Positions 31,928 to 42,695 of a DNA stretch of 64,000 nucleotides are shown here, in pieces. Position 1 is the stretch's first letter. The number at the start of each line of letters is the position of its first letter. A program made the translations under genes and the position numbers. The notes beneath the pieces were generated by a model. That model was not told where the DNA came from, made no database searches, and was given only the letters and a program-made list of their open reading frames with translations. Source of the DNA: Cryoendolithus antarcticus. Lineage: Eukaryota; Ascomycota; Dothideomycetes; Cladosporiales; Cladosporiaceae. The stretch is from contig NAJO01000004.1 of the NCBI GenBank assembly GCA_002077065.1, positions 372,001-436,000 on the forward strand, read 5' to 3'.

Positions 31928-34360
31928 TCACAACCCACCCCAAACTCCCTGCCACCACCCTCTCTCAACAACAGGCGGCAGCCCCTGTCCAGCAACCTCA
32001 AACCAGGCCCCCTGCACCCCTGCACCCATTCCAAACCACTCCTGCACCTCGACCCAATTCCTCAGAACCCACCAACACGCACTTCCTATCACCCCTAAGC
32101 CGCCCATCACTTGCAGAGCCATTAGTCCACGCCGTGAGAAAGACTGCGAGAATGCCAGCACGCCAAGCGGGTCGAGAACAGCGATCTCGCCTCCCAGCTT
32201 GCCGCGTGGTGGACGAGAGGGAGAGGTCATGGTAGTGAGTGCTTTCTCGTCGCCGCTCTCAACATCGGGAGAAGCTCCAGTGGTGGCGTCCCAATCACCT
32301 TCCGACTTCGGTGGCAGAAGATTGCCGTAGCGACGGCGATCGTGAAGGAGGCTGCGCTGCAAGTCCTGAGCCCACTTGGCGAGGCGGACTTGCCGGTAGG
32401 GTTCTGTTTGGGTGTTGTGAGATGCGAGGGCAAGTGTCGTGGCGTTTGGAGCTGGGGCGTTAGAATTGTGAGATGTTGAGGGTGAGACCGAACGGTAGTA
32501 GCTAGAGGTAGTGTAAGGTACGAGAACCTTGCTTGGGTCGTCCAGTAGACTTCCTGTGTTCGTCACGAGTGGGCTGGAGAGCGCAGAAGTACTGGTGAGC
32601 TGTGGTGAGAGCAGCAGAGTCTGCTTCTTGAGATCGACATGCTTGCTGAGATGCTGTTTACGCCACTGTAGGAACTTCTTCGCGGATAGATGACGCATGC
32701 GTGCAATGTTGCCTGGACTCAGGAAACGGTCGATGAAGTATCGCAGATCGCTTGGAGCCAAGGGTTCGAGATAATCCGACGCCATAAGTAGGCTAGCATC
32801 CATTGTCTCACTGTCCTCTGACAACGCAGACGAGACTGCGAAAGGCTCCAAACGGGAGTGCTGCGGCGCAGACTCGAAGATCTGGAAGCCTGCCATCTCT
32901 GGTACGATGTCGACTATGGAATACCAGTCGATGTTCGCCTCACTGAGGGTACTTCTTACGCTCTTCCGTCGCCTCTCTAGATCTCCGTCACTGACGTCGG
33001 CGCGCCCGAGGAGAGGTATGAGATTGGTGAGCGAGGCCAGCTTGCGTAGTAGAGCGTGCTCTGACTCGCTGATGGGCTCGAGATCCGACTTCGTGGGGTA
33101 CAGGACTGCATCAACGTACGACCCGCCGTCACCACTGAACAAGCCGAGTAGCTGGTTATCACTGAGTGTGTCGATTCCTGCGTTCTCCAAAAGTAAGTTC
33201 TCCACTTCTCGCGATATGCGATCAGCCATCTCCGAACTGTCGACGCCAGGCGTATCGATGAAGCATAGGTTTCGCTCGAGTATGCCCTCGCCGAAACTCT
33301 TTCTTCGCCAGAGACTCCGACTGCTCTCCATGTCTGACCACCATAGTGGGTAAGGTCGAGTCGATGCTTGTATTTCGTTGATACCAGATGTTGCTTCATG
33401 TGCGGTCTTGCCGCTCTTCGGGTCCGATGTAATGGAGACGCTTTCTGTCACCGGATCGATGTGCACGATGTCCTCGCACGTCCGGAAGATGCTCTTGATC
33501 AGACTTGTCTTGCCGCTACCGCTCGGTCCAACTACCATCACTTTCAGACGACCCATGTGACGTCCACGATCTGTAAAGGGGCGCCGCGATGGTAGTGTCA
33601 AACTTGGCATCACCAGCTGGGGATCGGCCTCATTCGATACTGGCAGCACTGCTAGCTCGTCCTCATCCTCGTTCGAAGACTGCACAGCTTGACTCTGCGT
33701 TTCGGATGCAACACTGGCCTCCTCGTCGCTCAATCTGAACGACTTCATTGAAGCCGACCGAGGTGTGCTTGGCATGGCAGACTCTGGATGTGGACTAAGG
33801 CGTAGCGGTGTAAGCGGTTGGCTCATCAAGTTGATTGACGAGTTGGACGCTCTCCGCAAATGCGTCCGGAAAGGCGACTCTGCTGACCGCAATGAGATCG
33901 GCGACCCGGAAGTTGACGCTTGATTTGACGGGTGCTCGGAGGAGATGATGCGGTTGCCTGCAGCCAATATACTAGGGTGGACTGGGTTCCCTGCCTTCCT
34001 CTTCCTACTTGCCAGCGAAGTGCTCGGATCGCTATTGTTGCTGTCTACTCTTGATAGCGTCGACGATGTGCCGTACGTGTTGACGCTCCCGCTCATCGCG
34101 TCTTCCAGGCTTTGTACGCCATATGTGCTGTCATTCACCTTGCTCGCGGTGGGGCTGGGCGAGACATCGAGCTTCGGGGCCTGCTCTGATCCTCTCGAAG
34201 TCTTCCTCCCACGTCGCAACTCGGCCTTGTCCATATCAGCCTCGCTCCGGAGGAAGAACGTCGTGGGTCCCGAGCTCGTCGTGCCCACGACACCTGGCTG
34301 AGGGGCAACTACCTTCTTGGCCCTGAGGGTACGATCCTTCTGCGGCGATGGTGCGCTCAT
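31928..34360 (-). CDS. Septin-like GTPase with C-terminal membrane segment
   Basis: Single frame, 810 residues. The first 265 residues are Ser/Pro-rich and disordered. The septin-type G domain follows: G1 GPSGSGKTSL near 280, G3 DTPGVD near 375, and a G4-like GRAD in place of the septin AKAD, after LIPLL. A septin-type YVDAVLYPT block lies between. The tail contains a basic amphipathic part (KKFLQWRKQHLSKHVDLKK), a Ser/Thr linker and one hydrophobic helix near residues 745-765 (LQVMGGLGVIGSACWWVL), then a Trp/Gly-rich end. Canonical septins bind membrane peripherally and end in coiled coil, which is absent here. It may scaffold at a membrane; its function is not known to me. It is divergent from the IleRS gene. 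Confidence 0.85.
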   Translation of the reverse strand: MSAPSPQKDRTLRAKKVVAPQPGVVGTTSSGPTTFFLRSEADMDKAELRRGRKTSRGSEQAPKLDVSPSPTASKVNDSTYGVQSLEDAMSGSVNTYGTSSTLSRVDSNNSDPSTSLASRKRKAGNPVHPSILAAGNRIISSEHPSNQASTSGSPISLRSAESPFRTHLRRASNSSINLMSQPLTPLRLSPHPESAMPSTPRSASMKSFRLSDEEASVASETQSQAVQSSNEDEDELAVLPVSNEADPQLVMPSLTLPSRRPFTDRGRHMGRLKVMVVGPSGSGKTSLIKSIFRTCEDIVHIDPVTESVSITSDPKSGKTAHEATSGINEIQASTRPYPLWWSDMESSRSLWRRKSFGEGILERNLCFIDTPGVDSSEMADRISREVENLLLENAGIDTLSDNQLLGLFSGDGGSYVDAVLYPTKSDLEPISESEHALLRKLASLTNLIPLLGRADVSDGDLERRRKSVRSTLSEANIDWYSIVDIVPEMAGFQIFESAPQHSRLEPFAVSSALSEDSETMDASLLMASDYLEPLAPSDLRYFIDRFLSPGNIARMRHLSAKKFLQWRKQHLSKHVDLKKQTLLLSPQLTSTSALSSPLVTNTGSLLDDPSKVLVPYTTSSYYRSVSPSTSHNSNAPAPNATTLALASHNTQTEPYRQVRLAKWAQDLQRSLLHDRRRYGNLLPPKSEGDWDATTGASPDVESGDEKALTTMTSPSRPPRGKLGGEIAVLDPLGVLAFSQSFSRRGLMALQVMGGLGVIGSACWWVLRNWVEVQEWFGMGAGVQGAWFEVAGQGLPPVVERGWWQGVWGGL

Positions 34361-34925
34361 CGTGGGCTCATCGGATATACCCAGCTAGTAGAGGCGTGCG
34401 GTCAGAGGTGAGGTCCGCTTCGGACAACGATGATCAGCGGAGCTGTCGTCTGCCTGCGTGGAGGTTTCAGGCAAGGGTACAGGGTCAAGTAGAACGGCCT
34501 ATCGAAGCTCGATAGCGCAGTCCAGTGTCCTTACTGTTGTTGTCGATCGTCGTTGCTGATGCCTCGCATTCGGTCTATGTTTACGACATCGAGTCGACCC
34601 CGCCGAGTGGTCACGGAGATTGCGGGCGGCTGCAATAGTCGATCACGGGGTAGACGCTCCAGTCACTATGACCGGATGATGCAGCCAGCGTCAAGTCACG
34701 GCTACGGTGAACAAGACTGATTCTAAGACACAAGACACCGAGATAGAGCAGTGTGGTGAGATCACAGGGGACGATTGCTCCGGAATGTACAATGGTACAT
34801 GTCGGCGCATCGTGATAGCTTGAACATGGGCCGCTCCCGATTTGGTTAGAGCAGATCGCCCGAGGAAAGAGCTCCGTTGTGAAGTGAATTGAACATTGGC
34901 GGCTCAGAAACGATATGAATCGGTG
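34361..34925. promoter_or_regulatory. Divergent promoter, septin-like / IleRS
   Basis: 565 non-coding bases between outward-facing starts. I see no convincing element. Confidence 0.55.
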
Positions 34926-37900
34926 ATGCTGCGATTCTTCCCTTCGCGCATCCTTCGAGCAGCCGCAAACACACTCGCTCATCCTGACTGGAGTAAGACT
35001 CTGCACTTACCACGCTCGACTTTCCCAGCGCGTCCAAAAGCCGCAGAGCTTCAGACCTATCGCCAGAAATGCGCCGATGACCTATATGCATGGCAGGCTA
35101 CCGCACGCAGTAAGACTACTCGGGAAGCGGATGGCGGCAAAGATGTAGACAATGAATTTGTGCTTCATGATGGTCCGCCGTACGCCAATGGTTCTGTCCA
35201 TGCTGGCCATGCATTGAACAAAATCCTCAAGGACATCATAGTCCGATCCCAGCTCAGCAGAGGCAAGAGGGTAAAGTATCAGCCAGGATGGGACTGTCAT
35301 GGTTTGCCGATCGAACTCAAGGCGCTACAGCAGCGGAGTACCTCCGGCAAAGGGAATGCAGCGCGCGATGCCGGCGTCGGGCTGTCTGCACTGGAGATTC
35401 GTCAGACGGCCAATGCACTGGCCAGTAAGACGATCGATGAGCAAAGGGCAGAGTTTAAAATTTGGGGCGTGATGGGGGAGTGGGACACGCCGTACAAGAC
35501 CATGGACTTGGACTTCGAGATCAGGCAATTGGGTGTGTTCAGAGAGATGGTCGAGAAGGGTACGCAGTCGCAGCATGATGGCATATACAGCTCAGATATT
35601 GATGTATGGAGTAGGTCTAATCTTCCGCGACTACAGACCAGTCTATTGGTCTCCTTCGTCACGTACAGCACTTGCAGAGGCGGAGCTCGAGTACGACGAC
35701 CAGCACAAGTGCTCTGCTGCCTTTGTGAAGATGCCGTTTGCTCAAGTGCCATCTGCTCTCAGCCAGTACGAGGGGATCGATGAAAGCCGTCTTCATGCGC
35801 TGATCTGGACGACTACCCCGTGGACACTACCAGCCAACAAGGCCATCGCGCACAACAACGACATTGAGTATGCGGTCATCGAGCTCACTATACCAGGCGC
35901 TGAACGGAAGCCTGCGGACCAGCTCCTACTGGCTAAGGACCGCGTCGAGCATGTCTTGTCTTTCTTGCCAGAGGGAACGACTTACAAGTCAATTATTGGT
36001 AGCACAATGGGATCAGAATTGTCCGGCGGCGATGCGACTTGCCTCAATGTCTTCCAGAACTCGCATTCCCGCATCGTCCCAGCAGACTTCGTTACAGCCA
36101 CCACAGGCACAGGGCTCGTGCACATGGCTCCCGGCCACGGCATGGAGGATTACTCAGTCTGCCAGAAGTACGGGATTGGTCCGGCTTTCGCGCCAATCGA
36201 TGATGCCGGCTGCTTCACGATCGAAGCTTTTCCGGGCTCCTCGGAAACACTGACTGGTCTCTTCGCCGAAACGAAAGGCGCCGCAGCCGTTCTTGAGACA
36301 CTTGCTAAGCCCTCACATGCTTCGACTTCACCATCTCTGCTCGCTTCCCACCCTTTCACTCACAAGAACCCAATAGACTGGCGCACGAAAAAGCCCGTCA
36401 TCGTCCGCGCCACAGCACAATGGTTTGCAGATGTCAGCAAGATCAAGACTCGTGCTCTCGAAGCCATAGAAGCCGTTCGCTTCATCCCTGAATCTGGCCG
36501 AAATCGACTAAAAGCTTTCATCGAAGGCCGGAGTCAATGGTGCATTTCCCGTCAGCGGGCTTGGGGCGTGCCGATACCTGCTCTGTATCACGCAGAGACC
36601 GGAGAGGTGTGCATGAGCGATGAGAGCATCGGGCATATCATCGATACGATCAAGGTCAGGGGAACCGATGCGTGGTTTTTCGATGCTGAGCATGAGGCTG
36701 TATGGCTGCACAGTAGTCTTGAACCGGGAAAGTGGGTACGAGGCAAAGATACGATGGACGTGTGGTTCGACTCTGGCACGACATGGACTTCACTCGGTCC
36801 GCGTAGTGACGCTACGAAGCCTCTAGCTGACGTCTACGTCGAGGGCTCAGACCAGCATCGTGGCTGGTTTCAGAGCTCACTCCTGACCGCCGTGGCTACA
36901 CAAGACGTCAACGAGAAACCCAAGGCGCCTTACGGGACCTTGATCACACACGGCTTCATTCTGGATGGCGAGGGGAGGAAGATGAGTAAAAGTCTTGGGA
37001 ATGTAGTCAGTCCGGTGGAGATCGTTAGTGGCGCTCTGCTGCTACAGCAGCAGCCCAAGTCGAAGCCAGGCAAGAGCGGCAAGGTCAAGCCTCAAGCTGT
37101 GCCCCAGAAGAGCAAGGGAAGGTCCGATTCACTTGGTCCCGATCTTCTGCGCCTCTGGGTCGCGAGCTCAGACTACACGAGGGACGTGCCCATCTCGCAG
37201 CAGGGTCTACTTGGCGTACAGCAAGCGTTGCAGAAGCTACGAGTCACGCTGAAGTTCCTTTGCGGCGTGCTTGCGGACCACGATTCATCGACTACGCTGC
37301 CTACCTCCGACGACGTGACTCTAGCTGACAAGATGATGCTCTCTGCTCTTGCAAGCACCTCGCGGGAAGTCTGGCATAGCTATCAGCATTACCGATTCCA
37401 TGAAGGCGTTCGTGAAGTGACAAACTTCGTCAACGCTGATCTGAGCGCTCTCTACTTCGAAGTAGTCAAAGACACCTTGTACGCTGGAGTGGCCGCCGAT
37501 CGGCAGCGAGTGCAGGGTGTACTGACGATAGTCCTCGCTGAGATGCTACACTGGCTAGCACCGATCGTGCCGCATCTTATCGAGGAGACAGCGGAACATC
37601 TACCTGCGTCAATGAAACAGGGCGACCTGGCAAAACCACTACAGAGAGTATGGACCAAGTCATACGTCCAAACAGCGCCCGCACACAACGAGCTCGTAGC
37701 CACCTTCCGCGCGATCTCAGCAGCTACAAAGATAGCCCAGGAGCGAGCTCGTGCGGCAGGCAAGCTGGGCAGTGGACTCGCCTGTCGTGTCGAAGTGAAG
37801 TCACACCCTTCCGGAGGATCTGAAATGGGTATCAATGATCGCTTCATCCAGCGTACTCGATCTTTGCTGGACTCTGGAGAGCTTGCTGCGATGCTTGTCG

Positions 37901-38172
37901 TGAGCCAGGCTGCGATGGTATTGCAGATTAGCGGGAGCACTGGAGAGAACGATACGGTTGGTCAGGCCAGCACTGCAGACTGGAGCTTCGAGGAGCCTGT
38001 CACGGTAAAGCTGTCCTCCAATAGCGGCGACGCTACGGACTTCACGGTCGGGAGTGTGGTCGTGCTGCCGCCGCAGCAAAGCAAGTGTGTGCGTTGCTGG
38101 CAGTACACGGCTGAGAACGAGGAGCTGCCGTGCGAGCGGTGCTTGCGGGCAGTTAATGAGAAGAAGCCGTGA
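34926..38172 (+). CDS. ISM1: Isoleucyl-tRNA synthetase, mitochondrial
   Basis: Two exons, 34926-35559 and 35615-38172 (55-base intron), give 1063 residues. The ATG at 34926 starts MLRFFPSRILRAAANTL, an Arg-rich mitochondrial presequence; the frame further upstream has only a TTG. The class I signatures are GPPYANGSVHAGH (HIGH motif) and GRKMSKSLGN (KMSKS). The editing (CP1) domain sits between them, with WTTTPWTLPANKA and GTGLVHMAPGHGMEDY. A C-terminal zinc-binding CVRCW...CERC pair marks the bacterial/organellar IleRS type. After KMSKS there is a Lys/Pro/Gln-rich insert near residues 685-715, before DLLRLWVASSDY. It charges mitochondrial tRNA-Ile. Confidence 0.95.
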
Positions 38173-38511
38173 ATGGCACTGGCGAAGAGATTGTTGTACG
38201 GTAGTATTCGCGGCTGATCGACTGCACTGTACAATACCCTGTATGATACTTTACACTTTATTGAATGCTTCGGAAGGTACGTCTGGGGTCGTGTTTTCCT
38301 TCGAGGGTAATGAGTAGCTTGGCATATTCATTATGTTGACTACACGAAACAGAAACGCCTGGGTATAGCAATATGCAGCCTAACACTTCGTTTCGCAAAG
38401 CATGCCTCCCAAGTCAAAGTATCCCCAACGCCACGCCATCGTCTGTCTCCTCTCCTCTGGGTAGACCGTTGCGGCCTCCGCTCCGCCGCCTGCCTCTCGA
38501 GCACACAATAC
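38173..38511. other. Convergent 3' flank, 0.34 kb
   Basis: Shared 3' region of the IleRS gene and the small minus-strand gene. No gene seen. Confidence 0.6.
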
Positions 38512-39022
38512 TCAGACGACCTCCACCTCCAGCGTCCCCTTCTCACTCCTGCTAACCTTCCTCATCGTCGCATCCTGCCCCGTCATCCTCCGCCCAAGCG
38601 CCCGTTCAAGCTTAGCTCCAAGCGCGACCTTACTAACCTCCTCGCTCTTCCCCGCGCTCATAACATATCTCTGCTTGTCCAGCCTCTCATCCTGCATTCG
38701 CTCGAAGCCAGCGCTCCAGGACTTGATATCTTGCGTCTTTGGGTCTTGGGAGTTGAGGGTCGAGGTTGAGGGGTTGTAGGGCGAGGAGTACATGGCGCAA
38801 GGGTTTGTGGTGAGCGGTTTTGATGGAGCCGAGAGGCGAGTGGGTTGCGAGCCGACCAGGGTTGTGGCTGTTGTGCTGTAGGTTGGGGCGAGGGAGGGTT
38901 GGAGAGATGGGGCGCCGCTGTAGGTGCTGAAGCGGGCGTCTGCGGTGCGGGTTGTGGAAGTCTATTGACTGAAGTCAGATTTGGTAGGCGCAAACATCGA
39001 TCTAAGCAGTAGTGCATACCAT
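38512..39022 (-). CDS. Small basic protein, ATG-only first coding exon
   Basis: Proposed exons: 39022-39020 (the ATG alone) and 38961-38512, with a 58-base intron (donor GTATGC, acceptor TCAATAG), giving 150 residues starting MTSTTRTADARFSTYSG. The C-terminal half looks like a conserved folded segment: KSWSAGFERMQDERLDKQRYVMSAGKSEEV..LGAKLERALGRR. The N-terminal half is Ser/Thr/Pro-rich. I do not recognise the family. The alternative is a start at the internal ATG 38793 (93 residues), which would discard 56 open codons. Upstream, a GTAAGT at 39163 with an AG near 39079-39085 suggests an additional intron in the 5' leader. Confidence 0.5.
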
Positions 39023-40367
39023 CGTCAAATTGATCCTCGTGGCGAGACCAAGGCGATGATGTCAAGTCTCTCGTTATCCTGTTTCTGCCACGCGAAATGT
39101 CAGCTTCAGCACGTGGCGATCATGCAGGTCGCAGCATGGTGTGTGCAGCGAATAGAGACTTACCTTGACGTTTGCAGACGGTCGTATCGAGTCCGTAGTG
39201 CGTGGTATGGACAAGGTCAAAGGGAGGTCGCACGTAGCCTGCCGGGCGCAGTTGGACGTCTTGTGTGAGGCGAGTCAGGCTTTGTTTCACCAGTGGTAGT
39301 ACCGTGTCTGAGGTGCACGGTTGCTTGGTCGTTTGATGATCAGCGTTATTTGTTAGGCGCTAGGACGAATGGTGACGACCGATTGACCTCTGAGTGTTTC
39401 GAGAAAGGCGGATTGCTCGAGATTGCAGAGACGTGGTCAATGTTGAAGAGGTGTAGGAGAGGACGCAGGTCGAGTCGAGGTCACGAAAGCACCCTTTGTT
39501 CAAGGCGGGCGATAGATCCCGTGCGAAGTACAGGGCTGTTCCCCGCTAATGTGAGGAACCGGAGTCGGCTTCTATCTGAAAGCGAAACACAACGCAGAGA
39601 CGAGGATATGACCGTTCTTCTGCGTTCACGAAGTCGGCGACGAGTCTACGCTACTCCTTCGCAGACGACTCCTCCGTTTATCCGCGAGCCATGAATTGAT
39701 GCTCACGGTCCTGAGCACGCGGAAACATCAACCGAGACATCCTTTGTTCTCAGGCTCGGCTCCTTGCTCCCCAATCAAAGCCATGCAGATCCCTCTGCTC
39801 ATCACGATCTCCGCGCAAGTCCACATGGCCACGCGGTGACACAGCAGATTTTGTGTTACGACGATTACCTGCCATCACGCATGCGGGCTTCTCAACGACT
39901 GGCAGCCTCATATGACTTGCATAACTTCTTGCATCTGGATCACATTCAACGACTCGATATGCCGGACGTCGTGCACGGAATGTGTGGCGGCCACGTGGGA
40001 TGGAAGCTGCCAAGCTATGAAACGACCAGAACGAGACAAGCGCGGCTTCCCTACCTAAGAAATAAGGTACGACGCGAAAGAACGTCTTTAAAAGCACCCC
40101 GTAGCAGACGCATGGTCTCCACATGCTGTATAATACAGCCAGGATCAATCTGTCCGCGGCAGTGGAAATGACGCTTCCTGTATCGCCTCTAGCTGGCTGC
40201 GCCCGAACCTTAGACTCGGCCCTTACACCCCTGTGCTTGGCCAGCTGACAGATGCAAGCCAGACACTGCTGCGCCCTGTCTGCCAGCGGGCGAGAAGTCG
40301 TACTGGATTCACCTGTCATGAATACTTCTCCCGCAACACGTCCGACCGTCTGTGGGCGGACAGGGCG
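39023..40367. other. Intergenic, 1.3 kb, no supported gene
   Basis: Contains the leader and promoter of the small gene to the left and the promoter of the HET gene to the right. Open frames at 39764-40171 (plus) and 39750-40496 (minus) overlap each other and resemble nothing. Confidence 0.55.
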
Positions 40368-42284
40368 ATGGCTCGCTGCGCTTCGAACGCGAATGCAGAA
40401 CGGAAGTCGCTGGAATGCTTGAAATGCGTCCGCTTCAGCCTCGACTATCCAGGCGCCGCATTGAGAGTGTCCATTCGAATCAGCGATCTGTTGCACGGCA
40501 TGGAGACGTGCGCCGGCTGTGAGGTATTGTATCGTGCAGCGTCCGCACTCGAAGCTCCCGTTGGTTCATTCCTTCACCGGGTAACCTTCGGGGGGGGCGG
40601 GATCGACTTTTACATCAAAGACCAAGGAGGTGATATTCATGATGGGTTCCAGATTTACCGAACTTCTGAAGGTACCTCTTCCCGGAGTGCCAGTGTTGTC
40701 CCTGCAGACTGACTATCAGGGGCTACAGATACGCAGCCCGTCTGGCGTGCCCTGAAAGTTTTGTCAAATGTCTGCAATGGGCGAATAGCTCGCTCGGGCG
40801 GTGACGAAGCTCACCAGAAGATCCACACCTGGCTAGAGGACTGTAAGCGCGATCATGAAAGCTGTAGAAGTAGTGCGGTACTTGCATGGCCCACTCGTCT
40901 GATCGATGTTGGCTTCGGACGAACTCCCAGGTTACGACTCGTGGAGACTTGCGCGGACGATCCACTCCATTACGTAGCGCTGAGTCACTGTTGGGGTGAT
41001 CCTGAAGCCATGGCGAAAACTACAACGACCAATTTCGACGCCCAACACGAAGAGATCCTCGGCGCTACACTATCTCGGACCTTCCAGGACGCGGTGTCAA
41101 TCTGTCGCAGACTGCTGTTCCGATACTTGTGGATCGATGCCCTATGTATAGTGCAAGATGATCATGAGGACTGGCTACACGAAGCCTCTCGCATGGGCGG
41201 AATATATGCAAATGCCTCGTTGACTCTTGCAGCAACAGCCTCAGTAGATGGAGGAGGCGGCTGCTGGACACCAAACTCCTGGTGTTACTCTATACTCTTG
41301 GCGCCGGGTGAGGTAGTTGATATATGTGTGAAACGGTCTCACCCCATAGGTCACGCCATGTTCCTGAGCACTCGCGAGCTGGCCGAACTGAAGGCACCAC
41401 TCACGAGGCGGAAATGGGCACTCCAGGAACGGCTTCTGAGCCGGAGGATCGTGCACTTCTCTGCGACGGAGCTTGTCTGGCAATGTCGTCAACAGCTGTT
41501 GTGTGAATGCGACTTTTCCGACCTGGACAACACTTGGTACATGAACAACTACAACGCCGCACTTGTCAGTGGTAACTCGAGCCTTAAGGAAGACCAGTGG
41601 TCTCTCGTAGTCAGTACTTACACGAGAGCAGACATCACCAACAAAAATGATACTTTGCCCGCAATTGCTGGCTTAGCCCGGGTCTACGGCGCATCTGGCC
41701 TCGGCAGGTATCACGCGGGACTCTGGAATTCAATGCTACCAGGTGCACTGTGTTGGAGGACATCGAAAAATCACAGCCACCTGAAGGGGCTTTCAGTCTC
41801 CGACCCCACATGGCGTTCGGTTGTGTGTAGACGAGCTGAGCAGTACGTCGCGCCAACGTGGTCTTGGGCGTCTGTAGTGGGCAGCGTGGACTTCGCCTGG
41901 AACAGCTCGATGAAAACCGTTGCACGAGTCGTCAATGTCAAGTGCACCTCTGTGAATGGCGATGATTATGGGCGTCTTGCAGCTGGCTACATCGAGATTG
42001 AGGCTCATGTCCATCGGTCAACCTCGGAGTGGCCTCCAGGTCATGACTTTCGCTTTGATACCTTCGATGATTTGAAGGTAGCTCGCGAAGCAAGCCATTC
42101 TGCTTTCGCCCTCATCGCTTTAGGTGGTCGGAGTCTTCGGGCACGAAGCTACGGTATCGCATTGGCTGCGCGAGACGACGGTACATATGTGCGATATGGG
42201 TGCTTTGAGATCCGGCGCCCTGATAAACCGACAGTGGATTACTGCGCTGAATTCGGTGAAAAGCGGATACTGAAAATCTTGTAG
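40368..42284 (+). CDS. HET-domain (heterokaryon incompatibility) protein
   Basis: Exon 1 is 40368-40671, with a Cys-rich N-terminus (LECLKCVRF, METCAGCEVL) and a GGGGIDFYIKD segment typical of the region preceding fungal HET domains. Exon 2 begins at 40720 (48-base intron, 622 residues) or 40789 (117-base intron, 599 residues); both acceptors keep the frame. The HET blocks are complete: YVALSHCWG, then RYLWIDALCIVQDD..DW..EASRMGGIYANASLTLAAT, and the third block RKWALQERLLSRRIVHF. HET proteins act in non-self recognition and regulated cell death after hyphal fusion. No NACHT, patatin or other partner domain is attached. The start ATG is the least certain part. Confidence 0.85.
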
Positions 42285-42695
42285 GACCTTAGGCGATCAT
42301 GTTGACACAGCCTCGAAGCTACGATATGGTGATGATCTTAGAACGGTGACAGTTGCTCAGGTCAATGTACTGGACTGAGCGTGAACTTCGCCGCTTCCCT
42401 GGATATAATGCTTGCTGTAAGGCTGGACTTACGGCCACGAGCCCGTCTAGCTGAGAAGAGTGTCTCGTCCGCACTATCGCGAGTGATCGGAATGATCTCG
42501 AGAGCTAAATGGTATGGACATGTGTGCAGAAGCATTGGCGATGTCAATCATACCATGGGTTCTGTCGGCCCTCGGCCAAGAATGCCCCGCTTCGAATCAT
42601 ATAACCGCTCAAGTACCAAGTACATACCCACTCACTACCTCTGGTCGTCTGCCTTTCGATATACCTTGGCAAGGCATACGATTGCGACTGCCATT
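42285..42695. promoter_or_regulatory. Promoter region of acetoacetyl-CoA synthetase
   Basis: 411 bases. The frame of the downstream gene stays open through most of it, with an in-frame ATG at 42408, so a longer N-terminus is possible. Confidence 0.5.

Noticed and set aside
39750..40496. 248-codon open frame on the minus strand
   Set aside because: Opens with GTG, composition is not protein-like, and it overlaps antisense the Cys-rich first exon of the HET gene.
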